The position numbers and the translations under genes were made by a program. The notes under the pieces were generated by a model. That model saw only the letters and a program-made list of their open reading frames with translations, had not been told where the DNA came from and did not search any database. Positions 1-6,472 of a stretch of 64,000 nt of DNA are shown here, piece after piece. Origin of the DNA: DATIKM01 sp035477595 (GTDB lineage: Bacteria > Armatimonadota > Chthonomonadetes > Chthonomonadales > CAJBBX01); assembly GCA_035477595.1 (NCBI GenBank), contig DATIKM010000059.1, positions 1 through 64,000 of the forward strand. The letters are read 5' to 3'. The first letter of the stretch is position 1. Each line of letters begins with the position of its first letter.

Positions 1-28
1 GCGTGCAGGGCGGCGGGGAGGGCGCACG

Positions 29-199
29 ATGTTCGATGGGTTCGGTCCGGCGCAGGTCGCGATTGTGCTGGTGATCGTACTGCTCCTGTTCGGAAACCGG
101 GTGCCGCAGGTCATGCGCGGGCTCGGCTCCGGTCTGCGTCAGTTCAGGAAGGGGCTGGACGATGATGAGAAGGAGCCCGAACCCAAGACTAAGCGCTAG
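29..199 (+). CDS. tatA: Twin-arginine translocase TatA/TatE-family subunit
   Basis: This 56-residue protein is a single-pass component of the Tat translocase, which moves folded proteins carrying an RR signal across the cytoplasmic membrane. It begins with a short FGPAQ stretch, followed by one hydrophobic helix (about residues 9-21). Then comes the family hinge LFGNRVPQVMRGLG, an amphipathic helix with FRKGL, and a charged Glu/Lys/Pro tail. FG, the Pro after the helix and the Arg-x2-Gly spacing are typical of TatA/B. It is shorter than most TatB proteins, so a TatA/TatE role is more likely. A GGGGAGGGCGC stretch just upstream serves as RBS. No TatC is visible, but at least one protein in the window (the GH2 enzyme ending at 42403) carries an RRDFLK Tat signal. 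Confidence 0.88.
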   Translation: MFDGFGPAQVAIVLVIVLLLFGNRVPQVMRGLGSGLRQFRKGLDDDEKEPEPKTKR

Positions 200-305
200 C
201 CGGTAACCGCCCCCGCGCGGATGTGCGCTGTGTGCAATCGAGCGCGGGATCCCCGTGCCGGTTGCCACCCCGCGCGGATGTGCGCGGCCGCGCGAGGAGA
301 CGTCC

Positions 306-2024
306 GTGGAGCACGAGTTCCTCCTGAACCTGGGCCTTGCGCTGGTGGCGGGCCTCTTGGGAGGGCTCATCGCACGCCTTGCGCGGCTTCCTGTGCTCCT
401 GGGCTATCTTGCGGCGGGCGTCGTCGTCGGCCCACACACGCCCGGCGTGTTCGCGCAGCCGGAGTCCGTGCAGGAGGTCGCCAACCTCGGCGTCGCCCTC
501 CTGATGTTCGCAGTTGGGGTGCAGTTCTCTCTCCGCGAGCTGCTCTCCATTCGCCGCCTCGCCATTTCTGCCGGCGTGGCGCAGATCTCGCTCACGTCGG
601 CACTGGGTCTCGGAGCAGGCCTGCTGCTGGGCTGGTCGCCCAGCGCATCGGTGATGCTCGGCTTCATCATCGCCATCTCCTCCACCGCGATCGCGATGCG
701 GCTGCTCGAGGAGCGCGGGGAGCTCGGGAGCGCCCATGGCACGGCGATGCTCGGGATCAGCGTGGTTCAGGACCTGGCTGTCGTCGCCATGGTCGCGATG
801 CTTCCCCTGCTCTCACCGACCGCAGGGCTGGGCACGGATCCCGTGGAGTTCCTCGCGACACTCGGCCGCACTGCCGTGCTGCTCATCGGCACGCTGGTTC
901 TTGCGCTGCGAGGAGTGCCGTATCTGCTGCATTGCGTCGCCCTCGCAGGTTCGCGCGAGCTCTTCCTCATCACCGTGCTGGGCGTCTGTCTGGGCGCTGC
1001 GATTCTAGCCGAGCTGGCCGGGCTCGGGCTGCCCCTCGGTGCCTTCATCGCTGGACTGGTGATCTCCGAATCCGACTACGCGGACGATGTGCTAAGCCAG
1101 GTGCGGCCTCTGCGCGACGTGTTCGCCGCCCTCTTCTTCGTGTCCGTGGGGATGCTGCTGGACCCAGCGGTGCTCGCGCGCCATGCCGTCGATGTGCTTC
1201 TGGTGGTCAGCGGCATCGTGATCGGTAAGGCACTGATCACGTTCGCGGCGACGATGGCGGCGGGAGCGCACGGCCGCACGGCCATCTTCGCCGGCATGGG
1301 CCTGGCCCAGATCGGCGAGTTCTCGTTCGTGCTGGCGGGGACGGCGGTCGCGAAGGACATCCTGGATGGCCAACAGGCCAGCGTCATCCTGGCATCGGCG
1401 TGGTTGACGATCCTCTTCAGCCCATTGCTGTTCCATGTCGCCTTACCGACCTATGCGGCGCTGTCACGGTGGGGCCGGCTGGCGCGGATCCTGAACCGCG
1501 AGGGTGCGGCCTGGGTACCGGACGAGCTCGCCTGCACCGGCGGACGCGTGGTCGTGCTGGGGTACGGCCGCGTCGGGCGCGCGGTTTCCACGGCGCTCTG
1601 CCGCAAGGGGGTCGCCCACGTGGTCGTGGACTACGACGGCAGGGCCGTCGAAGGCGCGCGGCAGGCGGGGGTGCCCGTCGTCTACGGCGATGCCGCGTCC
1701 GACCTGGTGCTGCGGAAGGCGGGCCTCGAGTGCACCGAGATCGCGGTCGTGGCCCTCCCGGAGGCGGACACCACGGCCATGGCGGTCCGGCTGCTGAAGC
1801 GGCTCGCCCCCCACCTTGCCATCGTGGCGCGCGTGCATCGGGGCATCGACATGGTGGATCTGCGTGCAGCCGGCGCGGATGTCGTCGTGCAAGCCGAGTT
1901 CGAGGCGGCGTCCGAGATGGTGCGGCAGGGGCTCGACCGGCTCGGGTTCCCCGATCCCGAAGTCGATGCCTATCTCGAGGAGCTGCGCGCCGCGCGCTAT
2001 CGGGTGCGCGAGGAGCAAGAGTAG
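306..2024 (+). CDS. CPA2-family monovalent cation:H+ antiporter with RCK_N domain (KefB/KefC-like)
   Basis: This is a 573-residue membrane antiporter exchanging K+ or Na+ for protons. Residues 1 to about 380 form roughly 12 hydrophobic segments of the Na_H_Exchanger fold, including GYLAAGVVVGPHTPG and the ISSTAIAMRLLEE region. After a linker, residues about 410-525 form a TrkA-N/RCK nucleotide-binding domain with the Rossmann loop GYGRVGRAVSTAL and an acidic Asp at the next strand end (VVVDYD). A C-terminal RCK_C domain is not obvious, as in KefB/KefC. I chose the GTG at 306 because GAGGAGA lies 5 nt upstream. An in-frame ATG at 255 has no good RBS and would add a non-hydrophobic leader. The ion specificity cannot be read from the sequence. 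Confidence 0.9.
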   Translation: MEHEFLLNLGLALVAGLLGGLIARLARLPVLLGYLAAGVVVGPHTPGVFAQPESVQEVANLGVALLMFAVGVQFSLRELLSIRRLAISAGVAQISLTSALGLGAGLLLGWSPSASVMLGFIIAISSTAIAMRLLEERGELGSAHGTAMLGISVVQDLAVVAMVAMLPLLSPTAGLGTDPVEFLATLGRTAVLLIGTLVLALRGVPYLLHCVALAGSRELFLITVLGVCLGAAILAELAGLGLPLGAFIAGLVISESDYADDVLSQVRPLRDVFAALFFVSVGMLLDPAVLARHAVDVLLVVSGIVIGKALITFAATMAAGAHGRTAIFAGMGLAQIGEFSFVLAGTAVAKDILDGQQASVILASAWLTILFSPLLFHVALPTYAALSRWGRLARILNREGAAWVPDELACTGGRVVVLGYGRVGRAVSTALCRKGVAHVVVDYDGRAVEGARQAGVPVVYGDAASDLVLRKAGLECTEIAVVALPEADTTAMAVRLLKRLAPHLAIVARVHRGIDMVDLRAAGADVVVQAEFEAASEMVRQGLDRLGFPDPEVDAYLEELRAARYRVREEQE

Positions 2025-2220
2025 GCACCGCCATCATCCAAGGCGCCCAAAAAAAGGCTGTACGTGTTGCGCACGGGTGGGAGGAGACCACCCCGGTGGA
2101 GTAGAATGGCGAACGGCGTCGGTTGTCGCGCGCCGCGCCCGGCGGGTGTGCGCGGCTCGCTCTCGCCATCGCGCCCGCAGCCTGTGACAGGAGCTACCTA
2201 GGCAGGGAGGTCCGCAGACC

Positions 2221-3756
2221 ATGAGGTGGACATGCACTATCGTCGTCGCAGCATTCCTGCTCTGGCCATCGACCCCCGAGTCGGCGGCCGATGCGGCGAG
2301 AGCGCGACGCAGTGAGCCGCTCCGGATGTCGATCATCACGCCTGAACCGTCGACTATTGCGGATGTCCTGCCGATCGACGTGGTCTATCGAGGCGCGGCA
2401 ATCGACTCCATCGAGCTGTACCTGAACAACAACCTGGTCAGCAAGCGCGAGGTCGGCACGAACCAGGTGCGCGGGGTGCTGAGCTTCCGCGTGGACACCG
2501 CGCTCCTGACGGAGGGTGTCCACGAGGTCCAGGTCCGCGCGATGTCGGGCGGCCGGATGCACTCGGTCGCGGCGCGCGTGCGCCTGCCTGGCGCCGACCT
2601 GACAGCGCCGGTGCGGATCGCCTATCCCGCGAACGGTATTGTTGTGAGCGGCGTGGTGCCCGTGCGCGTGAACCTGACGAGCGACCTGCAGAGCCAGAAC
2701 CCGTTCGTCACGTTCTTCGTGAACCGGGATCTGCGGGTGCTCAGGAACTTCCCGCCCTACCAGTACAACTGGGATACGACGCGCGAGGTGAACGGCGTTC
2801 ACGTCCTCGAGACGTGGGCCCAGAGCGCCGACATGGCCTCCCCGTACAGGTCCCGCCCAGTCCATGTGAGGGTTGACAACGCGGGCGGCGCCACGCGCCA
2901 GAAGGCGGAGATCGAGGACCTGCGCCGGCCGCCGGCAAGGGCGGGCATCGAGGTGGCTCTGGGCAGCGCTGCGCGCCCGGCAGGACCGCCGCCCGCTGCG
3001 ACGAGAACCGCTCCCGCGCTGGCCCCTGGCCGCGCGCAGGAGCCCGCATCGGTAGGTGTCCCGGCACGCACCGCCCCGGTCGCGATCCCCGGTGTGCGGG
3101 GGGCAGTGACCGAGCCTTCCTCGGCGGCGCGACCTCGCATGGTGGGCGGCGCCGCGGTGCAGCCCGCTGACCGCATGCTCATCGCCCGCGCGTCCACGCC
3201 CCTCCTGCCTGCTCCGGAAGAGGCCTTCGCGGCGCCGCCCGTGCCTCGCACGACCACGAGCAACCGGGTCACGGTCCGCCGCGGCGACACGCTCAGCGCA
3301 GTCAGCCGGCGCACGGGTGTGAGCGCCACCGAGATCGCGCGCCTGAACAACCTTCCGTCCAGCGCGAACCTGCGCAGCGGCTCCTCGCTCATCGTGCCGC
3401 GCAGCGGGTCGTTCGAGGTCGCCTTCGATGGGAGGCAACTCGCCTTCGACGTCGCCCCTCGGATAGAGAACGGCCTGCCCCTCGCCCCATTCCGCCCGGT
3501 GTTCGAGCACACTGGCGGGACGCTCTATTGGTACAACGACGCCAAGACGATGCGGGCCGTGAGCACTACCCGCGAGATCGTGGTGCGCGTGGGCAAGGCC
3601 GAGGCGAAGGTGAACAACCAGCCGGTGACCATGGAGCGGTCTGCGTTCCTTGACCGGGGCCGCACCATCGTCCCGATGTCCTTCATCGGCGAGTCGCTCA
3701 ACGTGAGGGTCAGCTTCAATCCGGAGACCGGGCGCGTCTTGCTCCGCACGCGTTAG
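2221..3756 (+). CDS. Secreted LysM and copper-amine-oxidase-N-like 'stalk' domain protein
   Basis: This 511-residue exported protein probably binds or sits at the cell wall. It has an N-terminal signal peptide (a hydrophobic run ending near SAADAA). One or two Ig-like beta-sandwich regions follow (about residues 35-225, with the DNAGG end typical of bacterial Ig repeats). A Pro/Ala-rich low-complexity linker covers about 240-340. A LysM peptidoglycan-binding domain covers about 347-392 (VRRGDTLSAVSRRTG, then IARLNNL, then SSLIVP). The C-terminal 'stalk' domain (about 400-511) ends in the family signature VPMSFIGESLNVRVSF. No catalytic domain is visible. It stands alone, closed by a strong hairpin at 3800-3836. 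Confidence 0.85.
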   Translation: MRWTCTIVVAAFLLWPSTPESAADAARARRSEPLRMSIITPEPSTIADVLPIDVVYRGAAIDSIELYLNNNLVSKREVGTNQVRGVLSFRVDTALLTEGVHEVQVRAMSGGRMHSVAARVRLPGADLTAPVRIAYPANGIVVSGVVPVRVNLTSDLQSQNPFVTFFVNRDLRVLRNFPPYQYNWDTTREVNGVHVLETWAQSADMASPYRSRPVHVRVDNAGGATRQKAEIEDLRRPPARAGIEVALGSAARPAGPPPAATRTAPALAPGRAQEPASVGVPARTAPVAIPGVRGAVTEPSSAARPRMVGGAAVQPADRMLIARASTPLLPAPEEAFAAPPVPRTTTSNRVTVRRGDTLSAVSRRTGVSATEIARLNNLPSSANLRSGSSLIVPRSGSFEVAFDGRQLAFDVAPRIENGLPLAPFRPVFEHTGGTLYWYNDAKTMRAVSTTREIVVRVGKAEAKVNNQPVTMERSAFLDRGRTIVPMSFIGESLNVRVSFNPETGRVLLRTR

Positions 3757-3799
3757 CGCGCCCGCCGCGCCGTCCCTGTCCGCAGGTACCAGGCCGACC

Positions 3800-3836
3800 G
3801 ACCGGAGCCCGTCGCGATCCGCGACGGGCTCCGGTC
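3800..3836. terminator. Perfect 17-bp stem hairpin, putative terminator
   Basis: The left arm at 3800-3816 and the right arm at 3820-3836 are exact reverse complements (arm sequence GACCGGAGCCCGTCGCG) around an ATC loop. It lies 44 bp after the stop of the LysM-stalk gene. There is no T-run after it, so it is an intrinsic-terminator-like hairpin rather than a textbook one. It could also protect the 3' end of the mRNA. Confidence 0.75.
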
Positions 3837-3942
3837 ATACGTGCAGGGGGCGGCGCGCTCCCCCGGGCCAGCCGTCGGGCGTCGCTCGCGGAGGAGCCCG
3901 GCGATGTCGCATGTCTGCGCTCGTCGCTCCGCTCCTGCTTCC

Positions 3943-4008
3943 GCGCACGGGTATGTGCCTGTTCGCGCACGGGTATGTGCCTGTTCGCGCACGCGTATGT
4001 GCCTGTTC
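3943..4008. repeat. Three tandem 22-bp repeats
   Basis: The unit GCGCACGGGTATGTGCCTGTTC occurs three times head to tail (3943-3964, 3965-3986, 3987-4008). The first two copies are identical and the third has a single G-to-C change. Each unit contains a small inverted repeat, GCAC-N6-GTGC. A period of 22 bp is close to two DNA helical turns, so the dyads would lie on the same face of the helix. The array ends 13 bp before a candidate ECF -35 element, so an operator array is a reasonable reading. A plain microduplication cannot be excluded. Confidence 0.85.
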
Positions 4009-4021
4009 GCGGGCGCTGGAT

Positions 4022-4045
4022 GAACCCTTCGGGCAGCCGGGCGTC
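4022..4045 (+). promoter_or_regulatory. Candidate ECF-type (autoregulatory) promoter
   Basis: GAAC at 4022-4025 and CGTC at 4042-4045 are separated by 16 bp. This is the usual layout of promoters recognised by RpoE-like ECF sigma factors. It lies about 60 bp upstream of an ECF sigma gene, where autoregulation is common. The motif is short and the DNA GC-rich, so chance is possible. Confidence 0.4.
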
Positions 4046-4107
4046 TATGCCTACAGGACGGACAGAGCGGCCGCTGGTGCGGGCGGCGGAAGGCGAGGTC
4101 GCGAGAG

Positions 4108-4737
4108 GTGTACGCGGTGGCCGATGCGGACGCCAGGCTGGTGCTTCGCTGCCAGAGCAACGATCTGGCAGCGTTCAACGACATCGTGGCACGCTACCAG
4201 CATCGCGTCTACGGCTACGTGTGCCGCATGGTGGGCCACACACCTGAGGCCGAGGACCTTACGCAGGAGACCTTCGTCAAGGCGTACCAGGGCATCCGGA
4301 CGTTCCAGAGCCGCGCGAGCCTCAACACATGGCTCTACCGGATCGCCACGAACCTGTGCATCGATTACGCTCGCCGCGCGGCGCGCACCAGGGGGATGAC
4401 TGAGAGCCTGAGCGCCGAGCGGCCGGGCGAGGAGCACGAGGGCGACCTTGAGCTGCCAGACGTACGCTTCGATCCGCTCACCATCACGCTGAACCACGAA
4501 CTGCAGGCGCACCTGAACGAGGCGATCGAAGGACTGCCGCAGAGGCTGCGTGCGGTCCTCCTGCTGCACGACATCGAGGGGCTGGCCTATGACGAGATCG
4601 CGAGCGCGGTTGGGTGCCCGCTGGGCACCGTGAAGTCGCGCCTGTTTCATGCCCGCATGGCGGTGCGCGGGCGCCTGGCGCCCTATATCGCCGCCATTCC
4701 CTCGCCGGCGCACGCCGGTCTGGCGGTGACGAGATGA
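4108..4737 (+). CDS. RNA polymerase ECF sigma factor, RpoE/SigW-like
   Basis: This 209-residue sigma factor directs RNA polymerase to a stress regulon. Sigma region 2 spans about residues 20-90, with the core-binding and -10-recognition stretch AEDLTQETFVKAYQG and the downstream TWLYRIATNLCIDYARR. After an acidic linker (about 95-135), region 4 (about 145-200) carries a helix-turn-helix with LAYDEIASAVGCPLGTVKSR. The start is either GTG 4108 (AAGGCGAGG 9 nt upstream) or GTG 4117 (GAGAGGTG 6 nt upstream). I use the longer form. Its stop overlaps the start of the next gene (ATGA), so it is translationally coupled to its presumed anti-sigma factor. Confidence 0.93.
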   Translation: MYAVADADARLVLRCQSNDLAAFNDIVARYQHRVYGYVCRMVGHTPEAEDLTQETFVKAYQGIRTFQSRASLNTWLYRIATNLCIDYARRAARTRGMTESLSAERPGEEHEGDLELPDVRFDPLTITLNHELQAHLNEAIEGLPQRLRAVLLLHDIEGLAYDEIASAVGCPLGTVKSRLFHARMAVRGRLAPYIAAIPSPAHAGLAVTR

Positions 4738-5234
4738 TGGATTGCTCACGCGTGCATCCGTTGCTTTCGGGGCACGTCGACAACGCGCTCTCGCCGCGTG
4801 AGGCACTGGAGGTCGAGCGGCACCTGGGTGGGTGCCACGCTTGTGCGTCGCTGCTGAACGAGCTGTACAAGTCCGTCGCGGTAACGCGGTCCGCTCCGCG
4901 CGCCCTGGCCCCGGAGGGGTTCATGGAGGCTCTCGCCCTGCGTCTGGAGCAGGAAGAGGCTCGTTCGCGGCAGCTCTCGCTGGCTGGCCTGCTGGTGTGG
5001 CTCTCTTCCCGACGCGCGATGGTCTGGGGCGCCGCCGCCGCGGCCCTCGCCCTCGTCGCGCTCACGCTGCGCAGCGCGCCGCCGCCCTCGCCGGGCGCAC
5101 TCGACGCCCCGCCTCCCGAGGTCGCGTCCGTCCGCCTGGTTAAGGAGCACCACGTCGCGCTTTCCATTGCGAGCCCACTGGAGGACCTCTCGGCGGCGAA
5201 CCTCTCGGCGCACTTCCACGCCGACGCGCAGTAG
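4734..5234 (+). CDS. Membrane-anchored zinc-finger anti-sigma factor
   Basis: This 166-residue protein probably sequesters the preceding ECF sigma factor at the membrane. The N-terminal domain has the ZAS/zf-HC2 zinc signature H30-x3-C34-x2-C37, with C4 as a possible fourth ligand. A basic patch (SSRRAM) and one transmembrane helix (AAAAALALVALTL, about residues 100-115) follow. A short outside segment of about 50 residues comes last. It begins at ATG 4734 inside the sigma stop codon (ATGATGG). The order sigma, anti-sigma, RseB-like protein resembles the RpoE-RseA-RseB arrangement, although this anti-sigma has the zinc-finger type of sigma-binding domain. Confidence 0.87.
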   Translation: MMDCSRVHPLLSGHVDNALSPREALEVERHLGGCHACASLLNELYKSVAVTRSAPRALAPEGFMEALALRLEQEEARSRQLSLAGLLVWLSSRRAMVWGAAAAALALVALTLRSAPPPSPGALDAPPPEVASVRLVKEHHVALSIASPLEDLSAANLSAHFHADAQ

Positions 5235-5241
5235 GCGGGCG

Positions 5242-6363
5242 ATGCCTCCGTTCCAGGCCCCTTGCCACCTCAGGGCGCTGCCCACTGGGCTCGGTCGGGT
5301 GGCGGTGCTGGCGGCCGCCTGCTGGCTTGGCCTCGCCTGCGCGGCGCCGTCTGCGGCGCAGGCGCCCCGAAGGCCCGAGCCCGCGCGCGCCGAAAGGCCC
5401 CTCGCGCCCCGGGCAGACGCTCCCGCGCTGGCGCCGGAGGCAGCGCGGGCCCGGGTGCTGCTGCTGCGCTACCTGCGCGAGGGACTGCGCCGGCCCTTCG
5501 TGGCGCACGAGACGACGCGCCTCCTGCAGGGGCAGGTGCGGGAGTCGCAACAGATCGTGAAGCAGGCGGGCCTGGGCGCGATGCGCGTGGAGTACCAGAG
5601 CCCGCCCGCCATGCGGGGCGAGGTGCTGTTGATCCTGGGACGCCGCATGCTGAGGTACGTGCCCGCGGAGGGCGTCGTGCACGAGAGCAGGGCGCCCGAG
5701 ACCGGCGTGCTCGGCCGGGCCGGCGCACTCGTGGAGGGCCTGCGGTCGGGCGCAGTGCGCGCACGGGTGGTGGGCAGGGAGGAGGTCGCCGGCCGCAACG
5801 CCGCGATCGTCGAGGTGCGAGGCGCCGGCCGCGAGGGATTCTTCAAGCGCCTCTGGATCGACACGCAATCGGGCGTCCGGATGAAGATCGAGGACGTCGA
5901 CCCCTCCGGGGTGGTCGTCTCCACCAGCTACTTCACGCGCATCGATCTCGACCCCGTTCTGGACGCCGGCGAGTTCCGGCCAGGCTCGCTATCGAGACGT
6001 GAGGCCCGGCCGCGTCCGCTGCGCACCAGGCCGCTCGCCTCCGTGGCCGAAGCGCAGCAGCGCGTCGGCTACGCCATCCGGGAGCCCTCACTGCCTCCGG
6101 GCTACCGCCTCGTCGGCGTCTGGGTCGCCCCGGCTCCGGTGGGTCGGCAGGCGGTCATCCTCCGCTATACGGACGGGGTGAGCACGTTCACGCTGTCGCA
6201 GCACCCCGCGCCGGCGCGTTGGGGCTCGCGCGGCGCCGACCAAGCGCCCAGGCCGCGCGACGACCGGGGCGCCATCAGATGGGTCTCGGGGGGGCGGGTC
6301 TTCATCCTAGTCGGCAACCTGTCGCCCCACGCTGTGGACCGCATCATCGCCTCGCTTCGCTGA
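5242..6363 (+). CDS. MucB/RseB-like periplasmic sensor protein
   Basis: This 373-residue exported protein has a hydrophobic signal segment (VAVLAAACWLGLACAAPSAA) close to the N-terminus. An Ala/Pro/Arg-rich linker follows. The LolA/RseB-type fold runs from about residue 75 to 250: a strand-rich domain with GRRMLRYVPAEG and a KRLWIDTQSGVRMKIEDVD element characteristic of MucB/RseB N-domains. A smaller C-terminal alpha/beta domain (about 270-373) has the SLPPGYRLVGVWV and YTDGVSTFTLSQ stretches of the RseB C-domain. In the known system RseB protects the anti-sigma factor from proteolysis, so the same role is inferred here. ATG 5242 lies 7 nt after the anti-sigma stop. It may carry lipid, but no lipobox is clear. 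Confidence 0.78.
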   Translation: MPPFQAPCHLRALPTGLGRVAVLAAACWLGLACAAPSAAQAPRRPEPARAERPLAPRADAPALAPEAARARVLLLRYLREGLRRPFVAHETTRLLQGQVRESQQIVKQAGLGAMRVEYQSPPAMRGEVLLILGRRMLRYVPAEGVVHESRAPETGVLGRAGALVEGLRSGAVRARVVGREEVAGRNAAIVEVRGAGREGFFKRLWIDTQSGVRMKIEDVDPSGVVVSTSYFTRIDLDPVLDAGEFRPGSLSRREARPRPLRTRPLASVAEAQQRVGYAIREPSLPPGYRLVGVWVAPAPVGRQAVILRYTDGVSTFTLSQHPAPARWGSRGADQAPRPRDDRGAIRWVSGGRVFILVGNLSPHAVDRIIASLR

Positions 6364-6472
6364 TCCGGGCGCGGGTCGCCTCCGCACACAGGAATCGGCC
6401 GTCGCCGCAGTCGAATGCTCCCCCCGGCCGCCGCCGCCCTCGCATACGCGGCCGCGCCCGAGGAGGCGAACC

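Larger units (their letters stand above)
3757..4107. other. Intergenic regulatory region upstream of the ECF sigma factor
   Basis: This 351-bp non-coding stretch holds three distinct elements, each listed separately: a perfect 17-bp hairpin just after the LysM protein, three tandem 22-bp repeats, and a GAAC-N16-CGTC element resembling an ECF promoter. I see no convincing small gene in either strand here. Confidence 0.6.

Noticed and set aside
3943..4008. Three tandem repeats considered as a CRISPR remnant
   Set aside because: There are no spacers between units and no cas genes in the window.
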